This document shows, piece by piece, positions 27,267 to 35,657 of a stretch of DNA of 43,302 nucleotides. Under the pieces are notes generated by a model, which was not told the DNA's origin, ran no database searches, and saw only the letters and a program-made list of their open reading frames with translations. The translations under genes were made by a program, and so were the position numbers. Position 1 is the stretch's first letter. Each line of letters begins with the position of its first letter. This stretch comes from Flavobacteriales bacterium (GTDB taxonomy: Bacteria; Bacteroidota; Bacteroidia; Flavobacteriales; UBA1820), in contig JAFYKQ010000011.1 in assembly GCA_017537565.1 (NCBI GenBank), positions 1 to 43,302 on the forward strand, written 5' to 3'.

Positions 27267-28247
27267 TTAAAAATTATTTTCCACATAGTCCAGCAGTTCC
27301 ATCACTTCCATGGAAGTGTCTGCTGTACATAGTTTTATACGTGTATCCTTAAAGTCTGGTATTCCCTTGAAGTACGCCGCATAGTGTTTACGGGTCTCTA
27401 GTACACCCAGGCGTTCGCCTTTCCAGGCTACAGCACGGGACAGATGTGTACGTGCTGCCTTGACGCGTTCTTTTACAGATGGTGGTGGGAGGTGTTCTCC
27501 TGTCTTAAGGAAATGCTTCACATCTGCAAACAGCCAAGGACTTCCCACCGCTGCACGCCCTATCATACAACCGTCCAATCCATATTCATCACGCATACGT
27601 GCTGCATCTTCTCCTGTACGTACATCTCCGTTACCTATGATGGGGATATGGATACGAGGATTGCGTTTTATGTCGCGTATAACGTCCCAACGAGCCTCTC
27701 CTTTATACATCTGGCAACGTGTACGTCCGTGAATGGTAAGAGCTGCTATACCACAGTCTTGCAATGCTTCGGCGATATCGGCTATCACTATACTCTTCTC
27801 GTCCCAACCCAGACGAGTTTTAATCGTCACTGGCATATCTCCTGCTGCATCTACCACAGCTCGTGTTATACGCAACATATTATCTACGTCTTGGAATATA
27901 CCGCTACCAGCACCCTTGCCTGCCACTTTACTCACAGGACAACCAAAGTTTATATCCAGCACATCTGGCAGTCGTGAAAGTGATGCTATCATCTGTGTAG
28001 CCTCACGCATACTATCGGCATTGGCACCGAATATCTGTATGCCTACGGGGCGTTCACCCTCCTCTATATCCAGTTTTACCAGACTTTTGGCTGCATTGCG
28101 TATAAGACCATCGGCCGATATAAATTCTGAATATGACATATCTGCTCCCCACTCACGACATAAAGTACGGAAAGGTGGGTCTGTTACGTCCTCCATAGGT
28201 GCCAGAATAATAGGATACTCACCTAGGTCTACATCTTTTATTTTCAT
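27267..28247 (-). CDS. dusB: tRNA-dihydrouridine synthase, DusB type
   Basis: FMN- and NADPH-dependent enzyme that reduces uridine in the D-loop of tRNA. 326 residues. LAPMEDVTDPPFR opens the TIM barrel, Cys103 in NFGCPVSKVAGKGAG is the catalytic acid, and KTRLGWDEKS, LTIHGRTRCQMYKG, GNGDVRTGEDA and GCMIGRAAVGSPWLF complete the fold; a helical tRNA-binding domain follows. The start MKIKDVDLGEYP at 28247 is preferred to the open 17-codon extension, which would run through the promoter. It diverges from the CPBP protease gene. Confidence 0.92.
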   Translation of the reverse strand: MKIKDVDLGEYPIILAPMEDVTDPPFRTLCREWGADMSYSEFISADGLIRNAAKSLVKLDIEEGERPVGIQIFGANADSMREATQMIASLSRLPDVLDINFGCPVSKVAGKGAGSGIFQDVDNMLRITRAVVDAAGDMPVTIKTRLGWDEKSIVIADIAEALQDCGIAALTIHGRTRCQMYKGEARWDVIRDIKRNPRIHIPIIGNGDVRTGEDAARMRDEYGLDGCMIGRAAVGSPWLFADVKHFLKTGEHLPPPSVKERVKAARTHLSRAVAWKGERLGVLETRKHYAAYFKGIPDFKDTRIKLCTADTSMEVMELLDYVENNF

Positions 28248-28263
28248 ACTATTGTGGACATAC

Positions 28264-28294
28264 TTGATTTTTCCAGTGCAAATATATATATTTG
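28264..28294 (+). promoter_or_regulatory. promoter of the CPBP protease gene
   Basis: TTG (28264-28266), 20 bases, then TATATTTG (28287-28294) matches the consensus exactly. The start of transcription should be near 28300, 16 bases before the start codon. Confidence 0.7.
28279..28286 (-). promoter_or_regulatory. -7 box of dusB, abutting the CPBP -7 box
   Basis: The minus strand reads TATATTTG directly against the plus-strand TATATTTG, making the 16-base palindrome CAAATATATATATTTG (28279-28294). A TTTG lies 14 bases upstream on the minus strand, shorter than usual. Confidence 0.5.
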
Positions 28295-28315
28295 ACACGA
28301 CAAATGCTCATTTCT

Positions 28316-29194
28316 ATGAAACGTCCTTTTTACCTATCTCGTGCAGAGAATATGCTTTTTTTACTGCTTGTTACATTTGCAGTGGGGGTAGGTATGAGTA
28401 TGTTGTGGAACTTTTTAACCGAAGAAGCAGAGGGGGGCATACTATCACACATAAAGACTATGACATCTACTGTTCTCACATTTGGTGTGCCGGCCATTGT
28501 ATTTTGGCATATTAAATGTAAAGAAGGTATATGTAGAGGTCTTCACATAAAAAATGCTCCACGATGGAGAGCTGCGGTTTATTCTACGGTTGCGGTATTT
28601 GTAGCTATGCCTGCCAAAGGATATGTACATAAATTTGTGTGGGATTTTACACTACGCTATCAACCAGACGACCTTTCGACGAGCCTTACAACTGCAGCCA
28701 ACGCACACATAGAGATGATACGTGCTATGATAGGAGATGGGGATTGGGCGATGTTACCCGTGAGTATCATCACTCTGGGGATAATCCCTGCACTGTGTGA
28801 AGAGATGTTCTTCCGCGGGACATTACAACGTGTTCTCACCAGGCTGTGGCACCGTCCTATACTATCCATCGTGATAACAAGCGTGATATTTGCACTCTTA
28901 CACGCCGATTACCTTAATTGGGCAGGGATATTTATGTGCAGTATCATTATGGGGCTGCTCTATTTCTATACCTCATCGCTATGGATATCCATCATATTCC
29001 ACGCAGTGTGGAACACGTGGAACATAACGATGATGTACCTGGAGATACACTACCCTACGGAAGATATGATAAGCGAAGGCCAAACGATATCTCCCATTAT
29101 GGCTGCACTGAGTATTTTTATCACGTGGAGTGTCATCAAGACTTGCCGTAGTGTGCAGTATATGGAACGTAACCTGCATATTCATTTGAAATAA
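28316..29194 (+). CDS. CPBP-family intramembrane metalloprotease
   Basis: 292 residues with about eight hydrophobic helices. The ABI/CPBP motifs are in order: EEMFFRG (EExxxR), FALLHADY (FxxxH) and FHAVWN (the third histidine-bearing motif). Family members include Rce1, which trims prenylated proteins, and bacterial bacteriocin-immunity and sporulation proteases. The substrate here is unknown. The start MKRPFYLSR is chosen over an open eight-codon extension because a clear promoter lies just upstream. The secreted glycosidase-like gene follows after 30 bases. Confidence 0.85.
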   Translation: MKRPFYLSRAENMLFLLLVTFAVGVGMSMLWNFLTEEAEGGILSHIKTMTSTVLTFGVPAIVFWHIKCKEGICRGLHIKNAPRWRAAVYSTVAVFVAMPAKGYVHKFVWDFTLRYQPDDLSTSLTTAANAHIEMIRAMIGDGDWAMLPVSIITLGIIPALCEEMFFRGTLQRVLTRLWHRPILSIVITSVIFALLHADYLNWAGIFMCSIIMGLLYFYTSSLWISIIFHAVWNTWNITMMYLEIHYPTEDMISEGQTISPIMAALSIFITWSVIKTCRSVQYMERNLHIHLK

Positions 29195-29224
29195 TTATAC
29201 AATCACATAACACAGATATTTTAC

Positions 29225-31213
29225 ATGAAAAAACTATTATTTATTCTCACACTATGTTTCTCGATAGTGGCCAGCTATGCCCAAGAGGTTAAGGCTACTT
29301 GGCGTCTGGACTACTATATGAATGAGACACAAGGCGAATTCCTGGTTCATCTACCAAATGACGCTTCTTATTCTGGTTCAAAACTCAGCCTGACATCTCC
29401 CACAGGGAAGACCTACACTATGAATCTTACTGCGGGTCGTACCAATTCACTTATCGTACCGATAGATGACCTATCTGATGGTTCTCATGTATTCAATTAC
29501 AGCATCACAACTACCGGTGATGTTATAAAGGGCAACGAGACTCTCATACGTCGTCCTTATAAGTTCAATGCCACACAGCTGGACCGCAAGACTGCTGGTG
29601 TCATATCTCGTGGTATGCCTATCATACCATTTGGTTTCTACTGTTATTCTCCTGTACAGAGCACCATTGCCGAAGAAGAAGTGGTACAAGGTTTCAACCT
29701 TCTATCTCCATATCAGAATATCCCTCGTACCAAAATCGAGATGCGTAAAGTCTATATGGACCGTGCTGCCGAACTAGGCATGAAAGTAAACTACAACCTA
29801 TTGAGTGTAGCTACTGGTGGCACTGGATACAACAGTAAACAAGACGCCAACGAACGCATAGAAATGCTCAAACGCGAAGTACGCACATTCAAAGACCACC
29901 CTGCGCTACTATCGTGGTATCTAGCCGACGAACCCGACGGTCGTAAGACAGACCCTGCCGTACTTAACAACCTATATAAGATAGTCAAGGAAATAGACCC
30001 TTATCACCCTGTTACCATCGTATTTATGCATAAGGGTACTGCCCGTAAATATGCCGAAAGCCTAGACATAGCTATGGGTGACCTATATCCCGTACCTCGT
30101 GCTCCACTGAGCGGGGTATCTGAATTCCAACGCCTACTGAAAGACGAATTTATATGTGAGAAAGGTATATGGCTCGTACCACAGGCATTCGGTGGAAACG
30201 AATGGTGGAAACGTGAGCCTACCGCAGCCGAGATGCGTGCAGCTACATATATGGGACTCATAAACGGTAGCACTGGTTTTCAGTACTTCATACGCCACGG
30301 CCAGAACGGCTTCCCAAAATCTACTACCGCTTGGGCAGAGGCAGGAGCTATGGCACTGGAAATAGCCGAAATGACACCATACATACTATCGGGTGAGGAC
30401 GCTCCACAGGCATTCACACAGGATACTCTTACCGAGGCTCGTGCTTGGGCACGTGGTAAAAACCTTATAATAGCAGCCGTAAACCAAGAAAACCGTCCAA
30501 AAGACATAGTCATTTCTCTTAAAGACTATGGATACACTGGTGTCGTTTCTGTGCCATTTGAAGACCGAGAGGTGCGTATGGTAAACGGTATCATAATGGA
30601 CAAGATGGGTGGCTATGACAGCAAGGTGTACAAGATAACACTGGACAGCACTCTTATAGCTACACCAGACACTGCCAATGTAGTTGTAGATGGAGATTTT
30701 GAGATAAACACATCGGTAGGTGTACCAAATGGCGTATATGCACAGGTAGGCGACGGTCGTGGTTCTACATATTTTGTAGATAGCCGTACTGCTCATAGTG
30801 GCGAACACTCATTGCGTCTTATCACATATGCCAACGGCAAAGGCGTAACACTACAACACTTCCCTATGATAGTACCTGCCGGCAAGACATACCGCGTGTC
30901 ATTCTGGGCAAAGGCTGGTGATGCACGTGAGTTCCCACTATCCAAAAACTATGTAGATAAAAACGACAAGGTCAAAGTCCAGAAGATAAAACCCGAAGTC
31001 CCTACATTGAGTCTTAATCTACGTCATCTAGGACGTTATCTAGTCAATACAGACATAGTCATAGACTCTCCAGAATGGAAACAGTACACCATAGATGTAG
31101 TGGTAGAAAAACAACCAGGACAGGGACGTGATGGTATCACGCTTAACATCTGTCTTAAAAATCGTGGTATGATATGGATAGATGACATACGTTTCACACC
31201 AGTAGAAAAATAA
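29225..31213 (+). CDS. secreted TIM-barrel glycosidase-like protein with C-terminal binding domain
   Basis: 662 residues. Signal peptide 1-20 (ending ASYAQ), an N-terminal beta-rich domain (about 21-110), a TIM-barrel-like domain (about 120-400) and a C-terminal jelly-roll resembling carbohydrate-binding modules (about 500-660, VVDGDFEINTSVGVPNG, SFWAKAGDA and MIWIDDIRFTP). DHPALLSWYLADEPDG places Glu236 where clan GH-A enzymes have the proton donor at the end of strand 4. I cannot assign a glycoside hydrolase family or substrate, and the nucleophile is not certain. It stands alone, without SusC/SusD or other carbohydrate genes. A strong terminator follows. Confidence 0.65.
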   Translation: MKKLLFILTLCFSIVASYAQEVKATWRLDYYMNETQGEFLVHLPNDASYSGSKLSLTSPTGKTYTMNLTAGRTNSLIVPIDDLSDGSHVFNYSITTTGDVIKGNETLIRRPYKFNATQLDRKTAGVISRGMPIIPFGFYCYSPVQSTIAEEEVVQGFNLLSPYQNIPRTKIEMRKVYMDRAAELGMKVNYNLLSVATGGTGYNSKQDANERIEMLKREVRTFKDHPALLSWYLADEPDGRKTDPAVLNNLYKIVKEIDPYHPVTIVFMHKGTARKYAESLDIAMGDLYPVPRAPLSGVSEFQRLLKDEFICEKGIWLVPQAFGGNEWWKREPTAAEMRAATYMGLINGSTGFQYFIRHGQNGFPKSTTAWAEAGAMALEIAEMTPYILSGEDAPQAFTQDTLTEARAWARGKNLIIAAVNQENRPKDIVISLKDYGYTGVVSVPFEDREVRMVNGIIMDKMGGYDSKVYKITLDSTLIATPDTANVVVDGDFEINTSVGVPNGVYAQVGDGRGSTYFVDSRTAHSGEHSLRLITYANGKGVTLQHFPMIVPAGKTYRVSFWAKAGDAREFPLSKNYVDKNDKVKVQKIKPEVPTLSLNLRHLGRYLVNTDIVIDSPEWKQYTIDVVVEKQPGQGRDGITLNICLKNRGMIWIDDIRFTPVEK

Positions 31214-31236
31214 TCAACCATACATTGTAACGCTTA

Positions 31237-31266
31237 AAAAATCCCCGCCGTGAGGCGGGGATTTTT
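31237..31266. terminator. bidirectional terminator
   Basis: AAAAATCCCCGCC and GGCGGGGATTTTT flank the loop GTGA between the convergent glycosidase-like and lipoprotein genes. Confidence 0.9.
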
Positions 31267-31292
31267 ATTGGTGATAACGAGTAAATGTTATG

Positions 31293-31682
31293 TTATTTCT
31301 TTTCCTCAAATTCTATCTCGTAATATTTTTTCTCGGGTTTGGTAATGGCTCCCGTAGCCGCGTCTATACCCCAACCCAATATATCACACAGATTGATAAT
31401 AGAAACCGGGTTAAATGTTTTATACACCTGGATATACACAGGCTCATATCCTTCGGCTTCGGCTTTCACGTCTGAATAATCAAATCCACGACGCACTTTT
31501 ACAGTATATGGGAATGTTATGTTGCGATATTTATTACCATCTATAGTAAGAGTTGCTTTTTCTACTTGAGTAGAAGAATCAAATGTTACTTTGGCTCTTG
31601 AGCCACAGAATATAGTAGCACAAGAGGTAAACATAGCCATACACAATACTGCCACTATAAATAAAGATGTCGTTTTTTTCAT
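31293..31682 (-). CDS. small PEGA-like lipoprotein
   Basis: 129 residues. The signal peptide ends in the lipobox FTSC (Cys21). The mature part begins ATIFCGSRAKVTFDSS and has a PEGA-like strand pattern (ATLTIDGNKYRNITFPYTVKV), then ends in a hydrophobic, glycine-rich segment with GWGIDAATGAITKPEKKYYEI. Many short lipoproteins with the CATIF...DAATGA pattern occur in Bacteroidetes and Proteobacteria; none has a firm function. Expected location is the periplasmic side of a membrane. A structured-RNA candidate with its own terminator ends about 70 bases upstream of the start codon. Confidence 0.75.
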   Translation of the reverse strand: MKKTTSLFIVAVLCMAMFTSCATIFCGSRAKVTFDSSTQVEKATLTIDGNKYRNITFPYTVKVRRGFDYSDVKAEAEGYEPVYIQVYKTFNPVSIINLCDILGWGIDAATGAITKPEKKYYEIEFEEKK

Positions 31683-31750
31683 TTTAAGATATAAGTATTA
31701 GATTTTGTACAATATGTGATTGGCCCTTACAGATAATGACGCACATACAT

Positions 31751-31981
31751 AAAAAAGACGCGGGCCACCTTTTCAATCTGCTGTTGAGGTCTTAGACTAC
31801 CTGAGGCACAAATATCAAAGTGAGCCCACGCCATATAACGTAGACATCAACTTCATTTCCTTGCCTCATATGAAAGTGTCTAAGTTTCAACAGACAGAAA
31901 TAAAGCTAACGCTTTTCCTTATATCTTAAAATGTATGCACCGTAAAGTGCTAATGCTCCATAAGCTTATTATATTATTTTA
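31751..31981 (-). ncRNA. candidate structured RNA, 6S-like or novel
   Basis: The 345 bases between uvrC and the lipoprotein gene hold no protein gene but dense pairing on the minus strand. Helix A is three nested stems: TCTG/CAGA plus CTGTTGA/TCAACAG (31898-31887 with 31787-31777), CTTAGAC/GTCTAAG (31884-31878 with 31797-31791) and TGAGGCA/TGCCTCA (31868-31862 with 31808-31802). Helix B is GGCGTGGGC/GCCCGCGTC (31832-31824 with 31765-31757), extended by CACTTT/AAAGGTG, and leads straight into six U. B's 5' strand lies in A's loop and its 3' strand outside A, so the two form a pseudoknot or alternate. A small AAAGC-GTTA-GCTTT hairpin (31915-31902) lies 5'. Promoter box TATATTTG is at 31995-31988. 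About 230 nt would suit 6S RNA; the family is not proven. Confidence 0.55.
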
Positions 31982-31987
31982 TACTCA

Positions 31988-31995
31988 CAAATATA
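31988..31995 (-). promoter_or_regulatory. -7 box for the candidate RNA
   Basis: TATATTTG on the minus strand, in the context ATTCAC-TATATTTG. A near-identical context (ATTCGC-TATATTTG) precedes the lipoprotein gene at 41398-41405. The nearest TTTG is 25 bases upstream, slightly beyond the usual spacing. Confidence 0.5.
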
Positions 31996-32027
31996 GTGAA
32001 TTTACACTACTATTTACCATCAAAATC

Positions 32028-33842
32028 TCATATAAAATCATTTAATGATTTATAATGTTGTATGATAAGACTAGCCTTGGCCTCTCCTATAACAGATGCT
32101 AGTTCCTCCCGCGAAGCCTCTCGCACGGCATCTACCGTACGAAATACTCTAAGCAGGTTCTCTTTGGTCTTTTCTCCCACGCCTTTTATATCGTCCAGTT
32201 CAGATGTAAGAGCGGCCTTGCTACGGCGGTTGCGGTGATGTGTTATACCAAATCTATGCGCTTCGTCACGTAACTGCTGTATCACACGAAGCGTCATAGA
32301 ACGACGGTCCAGATACAGCGGTATAGGGTCATCGGGATAAAATAGTTCTTCCAGACGTTTGGCTATACCTATGATTTTTACCTTATGTTCTATACCCAGA
32401 CGACACAGTATCTCATATGCCGATGATAACTGTCCCTTACCTCCATCTACTATTATAAGGTCTGGCAGGCTTTCACCCTCGTTTATCATACGGGAATAAC
32501 GACGTGTAATGACCTCGGCCATAGTAGCAAAGTCATCTGCACCTACCACCGTACGCACATTAAAATGACGATAATCTTTCTTACTGGGACGACCGTCACG
32601 GAATACGACACAGGAAGAAACGGCATTGGTACCTTGTATATTTGAGTTGTCAAAACACTCTATATGACGTGGTGGACGGTCCAGATGCAGGTCTTCCTGC
32701 ATAGTCTGCATCAGGCGGGTAGTATGTGCTTCGGGGTCGGTGATACGTTCCTTGTTAAGGCGTTCGGCTCGTGCCATACGTGCATTTTTTTCTGATAGTT
32801 CCACTATCAATCGACGTTCACCCTTCTGTGGGACGATGGTTTTCACTCCGTCGCCCAGTTCTATATCTAGCGGGATAGAAAGCAACACTTCCCGCGATGT
32901 AGAAGAAAATCTCTCTCGCAATTCCACCACAGCTAGTTGCAGTAGTTCTTCGTCACTCTCGTCCATACATTTTTTCATCTCCATAGTATAGGACTGAATA
33001 ACCGAACCCTGTACTACGTGCATATAATTGACATACCCCGACAGCGAGTCTGACACGATAGAAAACACATCGGCATCTACCACACGGCCTCCTGCCACAG
33101 TAGAACGAGACCTGTAATTATACAGACGTTCTATCTTTTCCTTTATCTCTTGCGCCCCTTCGAAGTCCAGCTGTGAGGCTCGCTGCATCATATCTTCTTT
33201 CATCTCCTTTAACACTTGGGAAAAATGCCCGCGTAATATCTGGTGTGCCATTTCTATATTACGCTCATACCTATTCTGTGATATAAGCATAGCACAGGGA
33301 GCAGCACAGCGTTTTATATGATATTCCAAGCATATCTTCACACGTCCTTCCTCTATCGCCTTTTCATTAAGCGTGTATTTACAGGTGCGTATAGGGAACA
33401 GGTCCTTTATAACGTCCAGCACCAGACGAGCCGTACCTACATCGGGATAAGGCCCATAATACGTACTACCGTCATCTATCTTTTTACGTGTGAGGAATAT
33501 ACGTGGGAAGTCTTCGTTTTTGACACATATCCACGGGTAAGTCTTATCGTCCCGTAGCATAATATTGTATCGTGGTCGCAGTGATTTTATAAGATTATTT
33601 TCCAGCAATAGTGCTTCGGCCTCGTTTTCCACCACGACATACTGCACAGATGCTATCTTGGATACCATAACGCGTGTTTTGGGCGAATGTCCACTGCCCT
33701 TAAAATATGAGCTGACGCGTTTTTTTAGGTTTTTGGCCTTACCTACATATAGTATGGCACCATCACTGTCATAGTACCTATACACACCGGGGTCTGACGG
33801 TATGGTTTTAAGTATAAGGTCTATATCCAGCGTGTTTGCCAT
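32028..33842 (-). CDS. uvrC: excinuclease ABC subunit C
   Basis: Makes both incisions in nucleotide excision repair with UvrA and UvrB. 604 residues (E. coli 610). The N-terminal GIY-YIG nuclease has GVYRYYDSDG and ILYVGKAKNLKKRVSSYF; a Cys-bearing segment (KICLEYHIKRCAAPC), a UVR motif (DFEGAQEIKEKIERLYN) and the RNase H-like nuclease (ECFDNSNIQG, IIVDGGKGQL, HRFGITHHRNRRSK) follow. A C-terminal HhH pair contains IKGVGEKTKENLL. It starts seven bases after the S41 peptidase gene and is the last gene of the rsh operon. No terminator is obvious after it. Confidence 0.95.
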   Translation of the reverse strand: MANTLDIDLILKTIPSDPGVYRYYDSDGAILYVGKAKNLKKRVSSYFKGSGHSPKTRVMVSKIASVQYVVVENEAEALLLENNLIKSLRPRYNIMLRDDKTYPWICVKNEDFPRIFLTRKKIDDGSTYYGPYPDVGTARLVLDVIKDLFPIRTCKYTLNEKAIEEGRVKICLEYHIKRCAAPCAMLISQNRYERNIEMAHQILRGHFSQVLKEMKEDMMQRASQLDFEGAQEIKEKIERLYNYRSRSTVAGGRVVDADVFSIVSDSLSGYVNYMHVVQGSVIQSYTMEMKKCMDESDEELLQLAVVELRERFSSTSREVLLSIPLDIELGDGVKTIVPQKGERRLIVELSEKNARMARAERLNKERITDPEAHTTRLMQTMQEDLHLDRPPRHIECFDNSNIQGTNAVSSCVVFRDGRPSKKDYRHFNVRTVVGADDFATMAEVITRRYSRMINEGESLPDLIIVDGGKGQLSSAYEILCRLGIEHKVKIIGIAKRLEELFYPDDPIPLYLDRRSMTLRVIQQLRDEAHRFGITHHRNRRSKAALTSELDDIKGVGEKTKENLLRVFRTVDAVREASREELASVIGEAKASLIIQHYKSLNDFI

Positions 33843-33849
33843 AGCAGCA

Positions 33850-34878
33850 TTAGTTATAATGTAATTCTATAAGGTTTTTGGCTTCTTCTATCATAGAGTC
33901 CACACCAGCAGTGAGAAGTGGGACATTTAATGTATGATATACGTCTGGTTCTACACCCAATTCAAAGTCCACCCCACGAGCGTCCACACTGCGAGTAGAG
34001 CTCAACCTTAACTGCCACCCTCCATAAAGCGTATAGTCCATAGGAAGTCCTGCTCCACCTCCTGTCTTATCTCCCAGTACTATGACATTGGGAAATTCTT
34101 TGGCCATAGTAACAAAATGTGAAGTGGCACTATAACAAGAACGATTGGTAAGTATAATGATAGGGCGGTCATAACCATTGCCGCGAGGCGTACTGTAATG
34201 ATGATAAGGTTCTGAAAAATCATCGTGCCCTGCCCCATCTTTATAATAAATAGAATACGTATGACGACGTGTATCGGCTATATAGTCTGCCAGCATACAA
34301 GCATTATCTAGCGAACCCCCACCGTTATCCCTCACATCTATGATTATCCCACGAGTATCCTTAAAACGGTCCAGTATGATAGGCATATAGGTTATACTAC
34401 TTGAAAAAGAACCATAGTATATATAACCATATTTACCATCGTCCAGTATGGTATTTTTAAGCCCTCCCGACGCCCAATAGTCTACCCCTAGATAATTGCG
34501 TTCTATGACAGAATATACAAAATTCTGTGGGGCGTCCAGATACCACTGCCAGTTGCGTGCATAGTCAAAACCAGCATAGAGATTAACGTGTCCGTCCTCA
34601 AGGACATACAACATATCACACAGGAGTTTGTAGAATTCCAGTGTCGTCATAGATGGATTTACAAGAGGTTTTTTCTCATCATAGACACCCTTCCAGTCTA
34701 TGTTTTTATAAGATAGGTATGAATACTTTTCGTCCACCGTCTTCCATAGTGATTCAAACATATCCTCATATGAAAAATCATTTGGGTCACTGTCCATAAA
34801 CAGTTTTTCACAACTGGACACCCCACACACCATAGCGACACATAGCAGGAAATATATCAGTCTTTTTTTCATAATCAT
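33850..34878 (-). CDS. S41-family lipoprotein peptidase
   Basis: 342 residues. The signal peptide ends in the lipobox GVSSC (Cys23). An N-terminal helical region (KTVDEKYSYLSYKNIDWKG) resembles that of S41/tricorn-type proteases; no clear PDZ domain is seen. The catalytic serine is probably Ser250 in NRSCYSATSHF and the lysine Lys271 in GDKTGGGAGLP, the S41 Ser-Lys dyad. VRDNGGGS is the conserved strand-turn before the active site. The start codon overlaps the stop of the upstream barrel gene (ATGA), a sign of translational coupling. It is likely periplasmic and lipid-anchored; substrate unknown. Confidence 0.83.
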   Translation of the reverse strand: MIMKKRLIYFLLCVAMVCGVSSCEKLFMDSDPNDFSYEDMFESLWKTVDEKYSYLSYKNIDWKGVYDEKKPLVNPSMTTLEFYKLLCDMLYVLEDGHVNLYAGFDYARNWQWYLDAPQNFVYSVIERNYLGVDYWASGGLKNTILDDGKYGYIYYGSFSSSITYMPIILDRFKDTRGIIIDVRDNGGGSLDNACMLADYIADTRRHTYSIYYKDGAGHDDFSEPYHHYSTPRGNGYDRPIIILTNRSCYSATSHFVTMAKEFPNVIVLGDKTGGGAGLPMDYTLYGGWQLRLSSTRSVDARGVDFELGVEPDVYHTLNVPLLTAGVDSMIEEAKNLIELHYN

Positions 34879-35642
34879 TTGCTGGCCTTAAAGTAGAGAA
34901 TAAATGAAACACTGTGCATAGCGTGTCTTACGGTATTTTCTCGCGAATAAAAATCATATCGCCAACGATAGATAAACTTCATAGCATTACCGTTTTTCAT
35001 AATGCGGAACAATGACACACGGGTAGAATAATTACCATAGTCGTTAAGTGTGGCTATCTGTACATTTCTCAACCCTTCTTCTACAAATGGCAACACATAT
35101 GAAGGTCGTACCACCACCGCCAGCAGGTCTGCCTCTATACCAGCACACACAGTCCACTTCCTCTTAAAGATATTCATATCTTTTTCTAGGCCAGCGGCAG
35201 GCCCCAGACCAGCGTGGAAGAAATAATTGGCTTCGCTATTGGTGAAGGGAACTATCTGGTTTATATAAAGCATCGCTTCACCTTTTCCTCCCACATACCA
35301 TCGCCATTTGCCAGCACTATCACTCACCCTATGTAAGTATCCTCCACCCAATGAGAAATAATAAGAATCTGCCACACGAGAAGATATAGACGGAAAATTA
35401 TAGGTATTGGAAAAACCAAAACCTCCTTTCAGACTCACGTCCCATCTGTTATTCTCTCCTATATGCATAAACCCCATCGACGCACTACCCATAAGACTTT
35501 TCATAGGCACATCACCCACCGCACGGTCGTTAAGCAGAGCATAGTCTATCCCCAACCCTACGGTTACATAGTCTTTTTTCTGTGCCGATAGGCTACCTGC
35601 CATACATAGCACGACGATAAAAAACAGCAGATGTTTTCTCAT
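34875..35642 (-). CDS. outer-membrane beta-barrel protein
   Basis: 255 residues with a signal peptide (1-20, ending GSLSAQ) and amphipathic beta strands throughout, such as VTVGLGIDYAL, DVSLKGGFGFSNTY, YYFSLGGGYLH and the C-terminal SVSFILYFKASK. No named family is recognised. Its stop overlaps the start of the S41 peptidase gene, so the two products may act together at the outer membrane. It begins 15 bases after rsh. Confidence 0.65.
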   Translation of the reverse strand: MRKHLLFFIVVLCMAGSLSAQKKDYVTVGLGIDYALLNDRAVGDVPMKSLMGSASMGFMHIGENNRWDVSLKGGFGFSNTYNFPSISSRVADSYYFSLGGGYLHRVSDSAGKWRWYVGGKGEAMLYINQIVPFTNSEANYFFHAGLGPAAGLEKDMNIFKRKWTVCAGIEADLLAVVVRPSYVLPFVEEGLRNVQIATLNDYGNYSTRVSLFRIMKNGNAMKFIYRWRYDFYSRENTVRHAMHSVSFILYFKASK

Positions 35643-35657
35643 TCAAAAAACAGAAAT

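Noticed and set aside
27733-28515. 260-codon open frame antisense to dusB and running into the CPBP gene
   Set aside because: It crosses two real genes and their promoters; dusB has full catalytic motifs, so this is a shadow.
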